A DNA stretch of 64,000 nt from Clostridium sp. OS1-26 (lineage in GTDB: Bacteria > Bacillota > Clostridia > Clostridiales > Clostridiaceae). The position numbers were made by a program, and so were the translations under genes. The stretch lies in NCBI RefSeq assembly GCF_030915445.1, contig NZ_CP133264.1, positions 2,294,001-2,358,000 of the forward strand. The letters are read 5' to 3'. Positions 27,614 through 37,585 of this stretch are shown one piece after another. Numbering within the stretch: the first letter of the stretch is position 1; each line of letters opens with the position of its first letter. The notes under the pieces were generated by a model that was not told the DNA's origin, did no database searches, and was given only the letters and a program-made list of their open reading frames with translations.

Positions 27614-29827
27614 GTGAAAAAAAAAATAAAGTTTAAGAAGACTATTTCGGATATTTACGAAAAGTTAAAACTTTTAAAGCCTATAAAAGAAAAGAAAAAT
27701 AATAAAGAATTAGAAAAATTTACCAGTAGGGTAAGAATATTAAGACCTGAGATTATAAATAGTGTTTCAGTAAAAATAACTCTTCAAATAGGAATTCTTA
27801 TTATAGCTATATGCAGCATCCTAGGTACAGTATCTTATAATAGTTCTTATAAAGCATTAGGTGATACCATTGAATCATCTCTTAAGTCCAAAGCCTCAGA
27901 ATCAGCTAAGCTAATAAGCTCTACACTGGAGCAAGACATAAAGGTAATGAGTGTACTAGCAGAAAGGCCTGAAATTAAATCTATGAATGTTCAAAGCCAA
28001 ATACCAGTGCTTTTAGCAGAGGCACAGAGATTAAATTATGTGAATTTAAATGTCATGGATTTAAATGGAATAATATACTTTTCAAATGGAGAAAAAACAA
28101 GGATAGATATTGAAAATATTTCGAGAGACAATGAATATCTAAAAAAAGCATTAAGCGGTATACCAGCAGTTTCAGACCCCGTAGCAAACACTGAAGGAGA
28201 ACAAATTATTGCAGTAGCTGTGCCTATAAAAGATAAAGATGATAAGGTTTCAGGAGTATTATTTTCAAATATATCAACGAAAAAACTTAATGAAATAGTT
28301 CAAAAGATGAAAGTAGGAGACAACGGATTCTGTTTTATAATAAATAAAGATGGAACTAAAGTAGCACATAAAAATATGAAACTGGTTCTGAATAAAGATA
28401 ATACACTTAAAAATGTGAAAAAGGATTTAACATTAAAGCAATTAGCTGAGTTAGAAACCAAAATGATTGAAGGAGAAACAGGATCAGGATTTTACAGCGA
28501 AAATAGTGTAGAAATGTTCATGGCATATGCGCCTATTCCCAATACTAGTTGGTTTCTAGCATTAAGTATGCCTAAAAATGAAATATTCAAACAGGCGAAC
28601 ATACTTAAGTATGATATAGCAGCTATTACACTGATATTTATTCTTATAGGAGTTGGCGTAGGGCTGTTAATATCAAAATATATAAAAGTTCCTCTTTTAA
28701 AAATAAGAAAATATGCAAAAGAACTATCAGAGTGTAATTTATCACATAGGATAGAGATATTAAGAAGTGATGAGTTTGGACAAACTGCATCAGCATTAAA
28801 TAATGCTATTGATAACATAGAAAATATAATAAATTGTGTTAAACTAGAAAGCAAGAATACTCTTGATTCAGTACAGAACATAAATGATATGTTTATAAGT
28901 GTACATAGAAATGTACAAAGGGTTTCTGAGACTGCAGATGAGATAACAGCAAATATGCAGGAGTCCTCAGCATTTATAGAAGAAATAACTTCAAAAACTG
29001 TATCTGCTAAGGAGGAAATAAATAGGACTGTAGTTGAAGCTCAACAGGGACTTAAATTAGCAAATGAAATAAAAGATAGAGCAACTATTATGAGAAAAGA
29101 AACAAATCAATCTAAGGTCAAAATGCAAGAAAGTTATGTAATGTCTAAAGAAAAATTGAGTGATGCATTACAGGATATTAAGGTTGTTGAGAATATTTCC
29201 GTTATGACGGAGCAAATAAGAGAAATATCTAAAAAAACAAACATATTAGCTTTAAATGCTGCTATTGAAGCTGCAAGAGCTGGCGAAAATGGAAAAGGAT
29301 TCGGAGTTGTTGCAGGTGAGGTAAGGAAGTTAGCTGAGCAGTCTGCTGTTGTCGTGTCAGATATTCAAAAAAATATACGAGGAGTTTTAGCCGCAGTTTG
29401 CCACTTGTCAGATTCTGCAGAATTTATACTAGATATTATGAAAAATACAGTACTTGATGATTATGAAAAAGTGATAAATATAAGTGAAGATTATAAAAAT
29501 GATGGAGAAACCATACAAAATATAGTAGAAAGGTTTTCAATTCTATCAGAAGAAATGTATCAATCTATAGAAAACATAACTGAAAATATGGAGTCATTAA
29601 CAGTTACAGTAGGGGAATGTGCAGGAGCTTCTGGACTTATATCTGAAAACATAAATAAAATTAGCAGCAGAACTGATCATATTGCAGCTCAGTCTTCAAA
29701 AAATGCAGAAGGTGCTGAGGAGCTTCTTAAACTTGTAAGTGAGTTTCAAGTATGTGAAAGTAAGAAAGAAGAAAATGTAATTACAATTGAAGAGAATATG
29801 AAAGATGAAATAAGTAAAAGTGCCTAA
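27614..29827 (+). CDS. Transmembrane methyl-accepting chemotaxis protein (dCache-HAMP-MA)
   Basis: This is a 737-residue receptor. After a basic cytoplasmic N-terminus of about 58 residues come TM1 (about 59-81), an extracellular dCache sensor (about 82-330) and TM2 (about 335-357, [20 protein letters not shown]). A HAMP domain and a long MA signalling domain follow, with tip [20 protein letters not shown]. The start is GTG 27614 behind AGGGGGA. The unusually long basic cytoplasmic tail before TM1 is noteworthy. The coding sequence includes an intact A10 run at 27617-27626. Confidence 0.88.
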   Translation: MKKKIKFKKTISDIYEKLKLLKPIKEKKNNKELEKFTSRVRILRPEIINSVSVKITLQIGILIIAICSILGTVSYNSSYKALGDTIESSLKSKASESAKLISSTLEQDIKVMSVLAERPEIKSMNVQSQIPVLLAEAQRLNYVNLNVMDLNGIIYFSNGEKTRIDIENISRDNEYLKKALSGIPAVSDPVANTEGEQIIAVAVPIKDKDDKVSGVLFSNISTKKLNEIVQKMKVGDNGFCFIINKDGTKVAHKNMKLVLNKDNTLKNVKKDLTLKQLAELETKMIEGETGSGFYSENSVEMFMAYAPIPNTSWFLALSMPKNEIFKQANILKYDIAAITLIFILIGVGVGLLISKYIKVPLLKIRKYAKELSECNLSHRIEILRSDEFGQTASALNNAIDNIENIINCVKLESKNTLDSVQNINDMFISVHRNVQRVSETADEITANMQESSAFIEEITSKTVSAKEEINRTVVEAQQGLKLANEIKDRATIMRKETNQSKVKMQESYVMSKEKLSDALQDIKVVENISVMTEQIREISKKTNILALNAAIEAARAGENGKGFGVVAGEVRKLAEQSAVVVSDIQKNIRGVLAAVCHLSDSAEFILDIMKNTVLDDYEKVINISEDYKNDGETIQNIVERFSILSEEMYQSIENITENMESLTVTVGECAGASGLISENINKISSRTDHIAAQSSKNAEGAEELLKLVSEFQVCESKKEENVITIEENMKDEISKSA

Positions 29828-29892
29828 TAATATTTAGGTATAATTTAGTATTTTATTATAGTATAATAGATTTAGTTAATATAAACTAAAAC

Positions 29893-29930
29893 ATTAAAAA
29901 CTCCTACTTAATTAAGTAGGAGTTTTTAAT
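29893..29930. terminator. Perfect 38-base palindromic terminator
   Basis: Positions 29893-29911 are the exact reverse complement of 29912-29930 (core CTCCTACTTAATTAAGTAGG), with A- and T-rich ends. It acts after the receptor gene. Confidence 0.88.
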
Positions 29931-29964
29931 GCTAATTAAGTAACATAAGGAGTGAACATTATAA

Positions 29965-30708
29965 GTGAAAAATTTAAAAGGTAAGGTTGCAATAGTAACG
30001 GGAGCATCAAGAGGCATAGGTAGAAGTATTGTTTTAGAGCTTGTAAAAGCTGGAGTAAATGTAGTGGTAAATTATAAATCTAATGAAGAAGAGGCAAATA
30101 AAACTTTAGAATATATAAAAGATTTAAAAGGAATTGGAATAGCAGTTAAGGCAGATGTAAGTATTTATGAAGAGGCAAGAATGCTTGTTAATAAGGCACT
30201 AGAACAATTTGGAAAAGTAGATATTTTAGTCAATAACGCAGGAGTATCTAAAGTTGCACTTTTTATGGATATGAATGAAGAAGAGTGGAACCAAATAATA
30301 GATATAAATCTTAAAGGAACAATTAATTGTTCTCATAATTTAGTTAAACATATGATTTCAAGGAAATGTGGCTGCATAATAAATATATCTTCAATGTGGG
30401 GGAATATTGGAGCATCTTGTGAAACAATCTATTCTGCAACAAAAGGAGCAGTAAATCTGTTCACTAAGGCGTTAGCCAAGGAATTAGCACCTTCTAATAT
30501 AAGGGTAAATGCCATAGCTCCAGGTGTTATTGATACAGAAATGAATAATTGGCTAAGTGAAGATGAAAAAAAAGAACTAGAAGATGAAATACCTATGGGC
30601 AAGTTTGGAAGCGGACAGGATGTTGGAAAAACAGTGCTATTTTTATGCGGAGAAGGATCGAAATACATAACCGGACAAATATTAACTGTAGATGGAGGTA
30701 TGACATAA
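29965..30708 (+). CDS. SDR-family 3-oxoacyl-[ACP]/acetoacetyl-CoA reductase
   Basis: This is a 247-residue short-chain dehydrogenase of the FabG/PhaB type. The cofactor motif is TGASRGIGRS and NNAG is present. The catalytic serine is in IINISSMWG and the YxxxK pair in YSATKGAVNLFTKALAKELAP; IRVNAIAPGVIDTEMN follows. The start is GTG 29965 with AAGGAG upstream. It stands alone, not in a fatty-acid synthesis cluster. It could therefore be a stand-alone reductase making (R)-3-hydroxyacyl thioesters, which would suit the MaoC hydratase at 10677 (inference). Confidence 0.85.
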   Translation: MKNLKGKVAIVTGASRGIGRSIVLELVKAGVNVVVNYKSNEEEANKTLEYIKDLKGIGIAVKADVSIYEEARMLVNKALEQFGKVDILVNNAGVSKVALFMDMNEEEWNQIIDINLKGTINCSHNLVKHMISRKCGCIINISSMWGNIGASCETIYSATKGAVNLFTKALAKELAPSNIRVNAIAPGVIDTEMNNWLSEDEKKELEDEIPMGKFGSGQDVGKTVLFLCGEGSKYITGQILTVDGGMT

Positions 30709-30833
30709 AATTTAAGATTTAAAGAAAAGTTTGGATTGCATGGTCATACATAGACACTATGTAAGTTTTTATTTTACTTAGAATTTAAATCATTTTATAA
30801 AAAATACTAAATAATAAACAAGATATATACAAA

Positions 30834-30877
30834 TTATGTACAAGTTATTCACAGACTTATCCACAAGCTGTGAATAA
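30834..30877. promoter_or_regulatory. Cluster of DnaA-box-like 9-mers
   Basis: TTATTCACA (30845-30853), the perfect box TTATCCACA (30857-30865) and inverted TGTGAATAA (30869-30877) start exactly 12 bases apart. A one-mismatch TTATGTACA lies at 30834-30842. They sit in the AT-rich 430-base gap 30709-31138, which holds no gene. No dnaA or other replication gene is nearby, so this is more likely a DnaA-binding or titration site than the origin. Confidence 0.6.
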
Positions 30878-31138
30878 AATATAGAAAAGTATAAAATTTT
30901 AATATATATAGAGTATTCTAAAAAATACACAATAAGCAAACTAATATATAATTAGAAAAGTTAGCGTATCAATATTATTTTATTAATAGATATTTATTAA
31001 ATTTGTTAAAGCATAATATATCCAGGTTTACAATAAAATAATTGCGAATATAGACTAGATTTTTTCTTGAATTTGTTTTATTATAGTGACATAATTATCT
31101 GATTAATAAGATTTTTTAGAAAAGGGGTTGAGGGTATA

Positions 31139-31510
31139 GTGATATATTCATTAATTTTCGGATTAGTAACATTAGGATTTGGAATAATACCTAAAATAGT
31201 AAGACCTAAAAAAATAAATTCATGGTATGGTTACCGCACAGCTTTATCAATGAAGAATCAGGAGACTTGGGATGAAGGGAATAAATATTCTACTAATCAA
31301 TATATAATAGCTGGAGTTATACTAATTATTTTAGGGAAAGTAGGATTTGCATTATTTCAAAGTAAAGGATATTTAGTTTCTTTAGTTGCGTTCATCCCAG
31401 TATTAATGTTAACTGTATTTACAACAGAAAAACATTTAAAGAAAGTTTTTGATAGTAATGGCATGAGAATTAACAGACCTATGAAGTTAAAAGAAAAAAG
31501 AGCAGATTAG
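31139..31510 (+). CDS. SdpI-family membrane protein
   Basis: This is a 123-residue protein with about three membrane helices. The family signature NSWYGYRTALSMKNQETWDEGN is nearly complete (residues about 25-46). The founding member, B. subtilis SdpI, gives immunity to the SdpC toxin; most homologues have no known role. The start is GTG 31139 behind a GGGGTTGAGGG stretch. A related DUF1648/SdpI-like protein lies at 34383. No toxin gene is visible here. Confidence 0.82.
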   Translation: MIYSLIFGLVTLGFGIIPKIVRPKKINSWYGYRTALSMKNQETWDEGNKYSTNQYIIAGVILIILGKVGFALFQSKGYLVSLVAFIPVLMLTVFTTEKHLKKVFDSNGMRINRPMKLKEKRAD

Positions 31511-31517
31511 TTAAATT

Positions 31518-31558
31518 GAAGGGTTAGCAGGAAGCATTTGCTAACTTCTTTATTTTTT
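31518..31558 (+). terminator. Rho-independent terminator
   Basis: GAAG-GG-TTAGCA (31518-31529) pairs with TGCTAA-CTTC (31539-31548) and is followed by TTTATTTTTT. Confidence 0.75.
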
Positions 31559-31638
31559 GCTTATATTAAAAATAAGATTAATGTTACGAAAATAATATTA
31601 ATAACAATTTGTAATTTTAGTTTTAGGAGGTGACCTAT

Positions 31639-32850
31639 TTGTTTTGCAGTAAAAAACATATGACAACCTTTATAGCCACTTTTGTACTTTCTATATTTTT
31701 TATTTTTGGTAGAGTTTGTCATGCACAAGAAGACTATAAGATAATGCAATCAAAAGAAGCAGTAGATTCAAAAAAAGTTTGGACAATCAAATTTAATAAT
31801 GCTGTTGATTATACTAAAATGAGTGATTATATTCAGGTTTATGAATATGGAACGAATCACAAAGTACAATTTACTTTAAGTTATAATTCAGAGAATAAAT
31901 TAATAAATGTAACTCCTTTAAGTAGCTATGAAAACAACAAGACTTATACCTTAGAAATTGATAGTGGACTTAAATCCTCAATAGGAAAAGAGTTAAAGAC
32001 ACCTGTTAAGTTTAATTTTACTATTAAAGATAGCACTATTACGCAAGCTCAGAATTCTAACAACATTAATATTGATGATAAGGAAAAACTTCTACAAGAA
32101 AAGACCAATCAGATAGTAGCACAAGTTATAAAGCCTAATATGAAAGATTATGAGAAAGAGTTAGCTCTTCATGATTATTTGGTAACACATTCTACATATG
32201 ATAAGAGACTTTTCACTGGAAATATGCCAGATGAATCTTATACTGATTATGGTGTGCTTATTAAGGGTACTGGGGTCTGTGAAGGATATGCTAAGGCAAT
32301 GAAGCGTTTGTTAGACGCTGTAGGCATAGAGACTATAGTAGCCATTGGTGAGGCGAAAGATGGGGAAGAATGGATTGGACATGCTTGGAATATCATTAAA
32401 ATAGAGGAACAATATTATCAACTAGATCCAACTTGGGATGATCCAATAACAAGTGACGGGAAGGATGTTCTTAGACATTCTTATTTTAATATTACAGATA
32501 AGCAAATATCTAAAGATCATAGATGGGATGGAAATTATCCAACTTGCAATAGCACAACTTATAACTACTACAATTTGAGTGTTCCAGAAAAGGATGATGA
32601 TGGACAAGATATTACAACAGTAAGAAGTTACTATCAATTCTATGGTCTAATTAAAAGCTCTATGGAGAATAGTGTTTCTAGCATAAGTATGAAAATACTA
32701 AATTATAATGAAACTACCTATGATGTGAGTGCTGCTTTAAATAAAATAATGAAAAGCAATCCGCAAATAGATTATAGAGGATGTAGTATAAAATCATATT
32801 ATGACGACGTAAATAATGTGGAGTATGTAAAAATAATTTTTGAAAAGTAG
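31639..32850 (+). CDS. Secreted transglutaminase-like cysteine protease-fold protein
   Basis: This is a protein of about 403 residues with an N-terminal signal peptide (basic start, a hydrophobic core around TTFIATFVLSIFFIFG, then HAQED). An Ig-like domain of the kind found in Firmicute surface proteins follows (about residues 30-130). The transglutaminase-like core carries the catalytic triad: cysteine in GTGVCEGYAKAM, histidine in GHAWNIIKI and aspartate in LDPTWDDP. The start is taken as TTG 31639, eight bases after AGGAGG; GTG 31630 overlaps that site. It probably acts at the cell surface as a protease or cross-linking enzyme. A terminator follows at 32854. Confidence 0.83.
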   Translation: MFCSKKHMTTFIATFVLSIFFIFGRVCHAQEDYKIMQSKEAVDSKKVWTIKFNNAVDYTKMSDYIQVYEYGTNHKVQFTLSYNSENKLINVTPLSSYENNKTYTLEIDSGLKSSIGKELKTPVKFNFTIKDSTITQAQNSNNINIDDKEKLLQEKTNQIVAQVIKPNMKDYEKELALHDYLVTHSTYDKRLFTGNMPDESYTDYGVLIKGTGVCEGYAKAMKRLLDAVGIETIVAIGEAKDGEEWIGHAWNIIKIEEQYYQLDPTWDDPITSDGKDVLRHSYFNITDKQISKDHRWDGNYPTCNSTTYNYYNLSVPEKDDDGQDITTVRSYYQFYGLIKSSMENSVSSISMKILNYNETTYDVSAALNKIMKSNPQIDYRGCSIKSYYDDVNNVEYVKIIFEK

Positions 32851-32853
32851 GGA

Positions 32854-32908
32854 TATAGGGTTTCTAGGCGGTCAGTTAACTTTCTATTTAGGAACCCTAT
32901 AATTTTCG
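32854..32908 (+). terminator. Hairpin terminator
   Basis: ATAGGGTT and AACCCTAT close an imperfect hairpin with TCTA/TAGG inner pairs, followed by AATTTTCG. The T-run is weak. Confidence 0.55.
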
Positions 32909-33119
32909 TTAGTAAAAAATTACTTGTAAATTCGGTTGAAGATTCACTATAGATAAAGCTATAATTAAAATTGAAATACAATTAGGAAAGCAAAGAAAAA
33001 AGGGCTTATTACAAGTTATTTAAGTAGTAACGCTTAGCAAAATATATTTGGCGAAGATTGATATTTTATTATATTTGTTCTATTATTTATATAACAAATA
33101 TAATAAAGGAGGATTAATT

Positions 33120-33908
33120 ATGGTAAGTAATTTATCAATAACTTTTATGATTGTATCCATGCTTTTATCTTTCGTACTGCCACTTGTATTAGTAATCTAT
33201 TTCTATAGAAAATATAAAATATCAATAAAAGCAGTATTGGTAGGTGTTTTAATATTTGTAATGTTTTCGCAGATACTGGAGAAAATGCTTCATTGGTATG
33301 TTCTTGTTAGAAATCCGCAAACTGCTGCAATGCTTACAAATCCTTGGGTATATATGGTGTATGGAGGTTTAGCAGCAGGAGTCTTTGAAGAAGTAGGTAG
33401 ATTTATCGGATTTAAGTTTTTGTTAAAAGGCAGAACTCAATGGAAAGATGGTATGGCGTATGGCATTGGGCATGGTGGTATTGAATCCATATTAATAGGC
33501 GGAATGATGAGTTTGCAGTATATTGTATATTCAAATTTAATAAATTCGGGAATATTTGAAAAAACTCTTGGAGCAAAAGTACCTATTAACTCATTAGAAT
33601 TATTAAAAAAGGTTTTAACCAGTTCCTCTCCATATTACTTTGGAGTTATAGGAGTGGAAAGAATTTTAGCAGTAACATTTCATATAGCACTATCACTGTT
33701 AGTATTATATGGAGTAAAGAATAGAAAAAATATTTATCTTTTATATGCAATAGTAATACATGCACTATTTGATTTTCCAGCAGCGCTATTTCAAACTGGA
33801 CAAATAAAAAATGTATGGATAGTTGAATCTATTATATTAGTAGCGGCTTTAATTAGTCTAATATTTATAATAAAATCCAAATATATGTTTAGTAAATCGA
33901 AAGATTAG
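33120..33908 (+). CDS. YhfC-family intramembrane metalloprotease-like protein
   Basis: This is a 262-residue protein with about seven or eight membrane helices. GVFEEVGRFIGFKFLL carries the paired glutamates. GIGHGGIESILIGG and HALFDFPAALF supply histidines, the motif set of the YhfC (DUF2324) family related to CAAX-type intramembrane proteases. ATG 33120 is chosen because AAAGGAGG precedes it; the earlier in-frame ATG 33048 lacks a site. The function is unknown. It lies 49 bases before a GntR regulator and may be co-transcribed. Confidence 0.8.
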   Translation: MVSNLSITFMIVSMLLSFVLPLVLVIYFYRKYKISIKAVLVGVLIFVMFSQILEKMLHWYVLVRNPQTAAMLTNPWVYMVYGGLAAGVFEEVGRFIGFKFLLKGRTQWKDGMAYGIGHGGIESILIGGMMSLQYIVYSNLINSGIFEKTLGAKVPINSLELLKKVLTSSSPYYFGVIGVERILAVTFHIALSLLVLYGVKNRKNIYLLYAIVIHALFDFPAALFQTGQIKNVWIVESIILVAALISLIFIIKSKYMFSKSKD

Positions 33909-33956
33909 AATAGTTAAGTGATTTTTGAGGCAAAGTTATAGTTTAGGAGGGTGCAA

Positions 33957-34337
33957 ATGTTATTGAAAATAAATTTTGAATCGGATGTACCAATATATGC
34001 CCAACTTGAGAATCAAATTATACGAGGTATAGCGAAAGGAGAATTGGATGAAGGTGAGAGTCTGCCCTCTGTAAGGCAGATGGCAGAAGACATAGGTATT
34101 AATATGCATACTGTAAACAAAGCATATAATCTTCTAAAAGGCGATGGATTTATAACAATAGATAGGAGAAAGGGAGCGATAGTAAATAAAATCCCTATTC
34201 CTTCTTCAGGGGAGTACGATGATATACTAAAAGAAGAATTGGAGTCTATTATATCGGAAGCGTACTGTAGAGGAGTTAGTGAAGAAGACTTTGTTGAAGC
34301 TTGTAAAGAAATATATAGTGTTTATAAAAGAAAATAA
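33957..34337 (+). CDS. GntR-family transcriptional regulator (YtrA type)
   Basis: This is a 126-residue regulator. The N-terminal winged helix contains VPIYAQLENQIIRGIAKGEL and LPSVRQMAEDIGINMHTVNKAYNLL. The short C-terminal helix lacks a ligand-binding domain, which defines the YtrA subfamily. ATG 33957 follows AGGAGGG at a normal distance. YtrA-type genes usually sit first in an operon with the membrane proteins they control; here a DUF1648 protein follows 45 bases downstream. Confidence 0.88.
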   Translation: MLLKINFESDVPIYAQLENQIIRGIAKGELDEGESLPSVRQMAEDIGINMHTVNKAYNLLKGDGFITIDRRKGAIVNKIPIPSSGEYDDILKEELESIISEAYCRGVSEEDFVEACKEIYSVYKRK

Positions 34338-34382
34338 CTGTATAATGCAATATTAAAAGCTATTCTATGGAGGAATATATCT

Positions 34383-35510
34383 ATGAGTGATAAAGTTATG
34401 GCTCTAATAACAACAGTTCCAATTGTTATAATAATGCTTATAATGCAAATAATTACACCTAAACTTACAAGAAGAGATATTTACTTTGGTGTTAGAGTGC
34501 CAGCGGAAGAGGTGGCAAGAGAAGAATTAACCAGTATATATAAAGAGTATATTAAAAATAACCTTGTGATATCTGTGATTTATATATTAGTTTTTTCTGT
34601 TCTTGTATACACATCAGAAAAGTTTTGGGTTATTATTCCAATACTAGGTATATGTTTATATTTAATAATATCATTTTTAATTTATTATAGATCAAATAAA
34701 AAAGTAAAAGAGATTAAAGATAAGAGTGGTTGGTATAAAACTAAGAAGTCAGCAACAGTTATAGATACTAATTTTACTAAAGACAAGAGAAAAAGTGTTT
34801 TAGTATCACCTTGGTGGTTTATAATACCTGGAATTATCATAATAGTGAATATAATTATAGGTATAAATGTTTATGATAGACTTCCAGATTTAATACCTAC
34901 TCACTGGAATGCATTAGGACAGGTAGATGGATGGACTAAAAAATCCTATAAGGCTATGCTGCAAATGCCTTTTATACAGTTTTTTATGACTTTGGTATTA
35001 TTCTTCTCATACAAGATTATAGGATGGTCAAAGCAGCAGATAAATGCATCTAATCCAGAAGAATCAAGAGAGAGGAATATAATTTTTAGGCGTAGATGGT
35101 CTGGATACATGGTAATTATGGTTATACTGATTAATCTACTTTTTACCTATACAAATTTAAACATACTTCAAGTCATAAATACTAGTGGAAAAGGTATGAT
35201 GGCAGTTATAATTTCATTTACAGGTCTAGTTCTTATTTTGTCTATATATATGAGTTTAACAACAGGGCAAGGTGGAAGTAGAATAAAATTAAAAAGAGAG
35301 ACTAATACTCCAAGTGATTTAGTAGATAGAGATGATGATAAGTATTGGAAACTAGGAAATAGTATATATGTTAACAAAGATGATCCATCGCTTTTTGTTG
35401 AAAAAAGATTTGGTATAGGTTGGACTATGAATTATGGAAGAATAGAAAGCATAATAATAACAATTGTATTGTTAGTTTTAATTATAGCAATGCCACTATT
35501 TTTTAGGTAA
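34383..35510 (+). CDS. DUF1648/DUF5808-type membrane protein
   Basis: This is a 375-residue protein with about eight membrane helices. YDRLPDLIPTHWNALGQVDG is the DUF1648 signature (about residues 165-184). The C-terminal segment YWKLGNSIYVNKDDPSLFVE (about 316-335) matches the small DUF5808 domain. N-terminal RRDIYFGVRVP resembles the SdpI family motif. YtrA-type regulators commonly neighbour such proteins, and together they may respond to cell-envelope stress (inference). RBS TGGAGGA precedes ATG 34383. Confidence 0.78.
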   Translation: MSDKVMALITTVPIVIIMLIMQIITPKLTRRDIYFGVRVPAEEVAREELTSIYKEYIKNNLVISVIYILVFSVLVYTSEKFWVIIPILGICLYLIISFLIYYRSNKKVKEIKDKSGWYKTKKSATVIDTNFTKDKRKSVLVSPWWFIIPGIIIIVNIIIGINVYDRLPDLIPTHWNALGQVDGWTKKSYKAMLQMPFIQFFMTLVLFFSYKIIGWSKQQINASNPEESRERNIIFRRRWSGYMVIMVILINLLFTYTNLNILQVINTSGKGMMAVIISFTGLVLILSIYMSLTTGQGGSRIKLKRETNTPSDLVDRDDDKYWKLGNSIYVNKDDPSLFVEKRFGIGWTMNYGRIESIIITIVLLVLIIAMPLFFR

Positions 35511-35515
35511 AGATA

Positions 35516-35553
35516 TCAAAAGACCGAAAGTTAACTTTCGGTCTTTTGACTCT
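35516..35553. terminator. Perfect palindromic bidirectional terminator
   Basis: TCAAAAGACCGAAAGTT (35516-35532) is the exact reverse complement of 35533-35549. It separates the convergent DUF1648 gene and the HsmA-like gene. Confidence 0.9.
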
Positions 35554-35557
35554 ATAT

Positions 35558-35932
35558 TTATCTCATATGAGAAATAGCACCAGATAAGAATGGAATTAAC
35601 CATATTAACCAAACAGCTATGCTGAACTTATGAAACTTTGCAATCATTGCTTCGTTCTTTTTAACTAAAACATAAGTTGCCCATAGAGCATGAATGATCA
35701 TTAAAATTATAGCAATTAAACCTGTAATTCCGTGAATAAAACTTCCCGTTGAGGAAGTCTTTGCCATAGACTCCATAACTAATGTACCTGTTGTATCACA
35801 TGCTAAACCAATAAAAAACATTATTAAATGCCAAGGTTTAAGTTTCCCACCAAGTTTTTCTGCCCATACACCTACTGTATAAAATAAAAGTGCTAAATTC
35901 ATAAAAACAACTGCATAAATTAACATATTCAT
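35558..35932 (-). CDS. HsmA/TIGR03987-family small membrane protein
   Basis: This is a 124-residue protein with four predicted helices. Conserved positions include the FYTVGVWAEK segment, WHLIMFFIGLACDTTGTLVM and FIHGITGLIAIILMIIHALW, with histidines placed inside or at the ends of helices. The family is widespread in anaerobes and its function is poorly known. The upstream gap (35933-36293) carries two perfect ATGAAC-N3-GTTCAT palindromes that look like operators for a TetR-type repressor. Confidence 0.72.
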   Translation of the reverse strand: MNMLIYAVVFMNLALLFYTVGVWAEKLGGKLKPWHLIMFFIGLACDTTGTLVMESMAKTSSTGSFIHGITGLIAIILMIIHALWATYVLVKKNEAMIAKFHKFSIAVWLIWLIPFLSGAISHMR

Positions 35933-35988
35933 TTCTCCTTTTAAACTAAATTTTTTAGATTAAATTCATTTAAATAATATTTGTTTTT

Positions 35989-36007
35989 ATATGAACTAAG
36001 TTCATAT
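35989..36007. promoter_or_regulatory. Palindromic operator 1 upstream of the HsmA-like gene
   Basis: ATATGAACTAAGTTCATAT is a 19-base palindrome with an odd centre (TAA). It has the form of a TetR-family operator and lies 57 bases upstream of the minus-strand start codon. Confidence 0.6.
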
Positions 36008-36104
36008 GATTTTAAAAAAAATCTCATATTTCAATGTGAGAAATGGAGCTTCTAAATTAATAGATTTTTTCTTACATTTTCAATGAGTTTCGATATATTA
36101 TTTT

Positions 36105-36121
36105 TATGAACTATGTTCATA
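36105..36121. promoter_or_regulatory. Palindromic operator 2 upstream of the HsmA-like gene
   Basis: TATGAACTATGTTCATA repeats the ATGAAC-N3-GTTCAT pattern of operator 1, about 116 bases further upstream. Two copies of one motif make accidental occurrence less likely. Confidence 0.6.
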
Positions 36122-36190
36122 TTATAACATCGATATATTGAAATATCAACACATAAATAAATTTTAGTTTTACATCATATAGTGGAAATT

Positions 36191-36218
36191 AAAGGGAACC
36201 TAAATTTAGGTTCCCTTT
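36191..36218. terminator. Perfect 28-base palindromic hairpin
   Basis: AAAGGGAACCTAAA (36191-36204) pairs perfectly with TTTAGGTTCCCTTT. It lies downstream of the minus-strand CHAP/SH3 gene and probably terminates it. Confidence 0.7.
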
Positions 36219-36293
36219 ACTAAAGTGCTTTTTATTAAATTACAAATCTATAACTGAATTTTTCGTATGGAATTATTGCATAACAATATGCAT

Positions 36294-37585
36294 TTATAGT
36301 TTAATATAGTCAGAGTGTACATATCCAACTTCAGAACCAGCCTTCACTTTATACCAGCGTCCACTATTATCCAGAATTTCTACTTTGCTTCCGTAAGGTA
36401 AAGTTGATAATACTCGCCCTGTCCATGGGGTATTCCTTAGATTTAATGTTGATGATGTATCACTAAGATTTACAGTACCGATTTTACTAGCTGAAGAAGT
36501 TGCAGCAGATGACGATTCAGCAGCAGTCCCTTGAGTTTGAGACACCGATACATAATTAGCAGATATATAACCAACAGTTCCATTTATATTCACTTTATAC
36601 CAGCTGCCACTAGTTTCTAGAATTCCTACTTTTGTGCCATGTGGTAAAGAACCTATAACTTGTCCACCAGGAGTGCTTCTAAATTTTAGCGCAGAGGACT
36701 TATCGCTCAAGTTTACAGTGCCAGATTTTAAAGTAGGTACTGTAACCGTTGATGTTGATGAATTACTAGTATTTGGAGGCACACTAGATGAAGCATCCGA
36801 TGTAGATGTACTTATATATTTAGAACTTACATATCCATAAGACGAATTAAATTTAATTTTATACCAATCTCCATAAGTAGCAACAATGCTTACTGTATCT
36901 CCTTTTCTCAATGTACCAAGGATACCTGATGAAGTATTATTGCTATTTCTAACATTCAATGATGAACTTGTGTTAGATAAATTTACAACACCTTTTTTGA
37001 ATTAGTTTCGCTAGGGGTAGATGGTGGTGTAGAATTGCTTGGAATTTTATCAGCATCAGATGAAGAATCTTTTTCGTTAAGGTAAATATATCCTTTTAGG
37101 TGTAAGTTACCTCTATCTTTTATTTCTTCTTTTGACAAAGATTTTACAGTTCCATCATAATCGCCTCTTACACTAAAGTTTCCTTCATTAAAATATATAG
37201 TATTTCCTTCGACACTTTCAACAAAAGCTACGTGGCCATAACCGTAGTTCCCGCCAGACCACACTACTATAGAATTAGGCTTTGGCTCAGTGCCGTATTT
37301 ATATACATGATCTTTTTCATTAGCATACCACCAGTCTACTGCATTGCCATAAAATTCAGAAGGAAGTGATATTTCAAGCTTTTCAAGAGCTCTTCCGTAT
37401 GTAAACCAAGTACATTGACCTTTATAACCATACTTAGTAAAAATATTTGTATTACTAGTGTAAGCACTACTTTGTGGATTAGGTGAAAATCCAGCAGCAT
37501 GTACATTATTATGTAATAGACTTTTACTGTTCATGATGGCTGCGGAAATAAAGAAAGCAAAAACTAGCTTTTTAGATCTATTCAT
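36294..37585 (-). pseudogene. Secreted CHAP-domain cell-wall hydrolase with three SH3b domains, frame broken
   Basis: When repaired this is a protein of about 430 residues. A signal peptide (MNRSKKLVFAFFISAAIM...HA) leads to a CHAP amidase/endopeptidase domain with the catalytic cysteine in YKGQCTWFTYGRAL and histidine in YGYGHVAFVES. A Ser/Pro-rich linker and three bacterial SH3 domains follow, each with VNLS...LNVRN-like starts and WYKVK(V/I)N...VGYVSS cores. ATG 37585 is chosen because GGGGG lies upstream and a signal peptide follows. The frame breaks at the T6 run 36993-36998 (A6 in the coding strand); one more A gives NSKKGVVNLSNTSSSLNVRN. As written a CHAP-only protein ending SKKVL and a separate SH3 chain result. 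Confidence 0.82.

Noticed and set aside
30709..31138. Chromosomal origin of replication
   Set aside because: DnaA boxes are present but no dnaA, dnaN, recF or gyr genes flank them.
36294..36959. A separate SH3-only protein
   Set aside because: The frame joins the CHAP protein seamlessly with one added A; it has no signal peptide or good start of its own.
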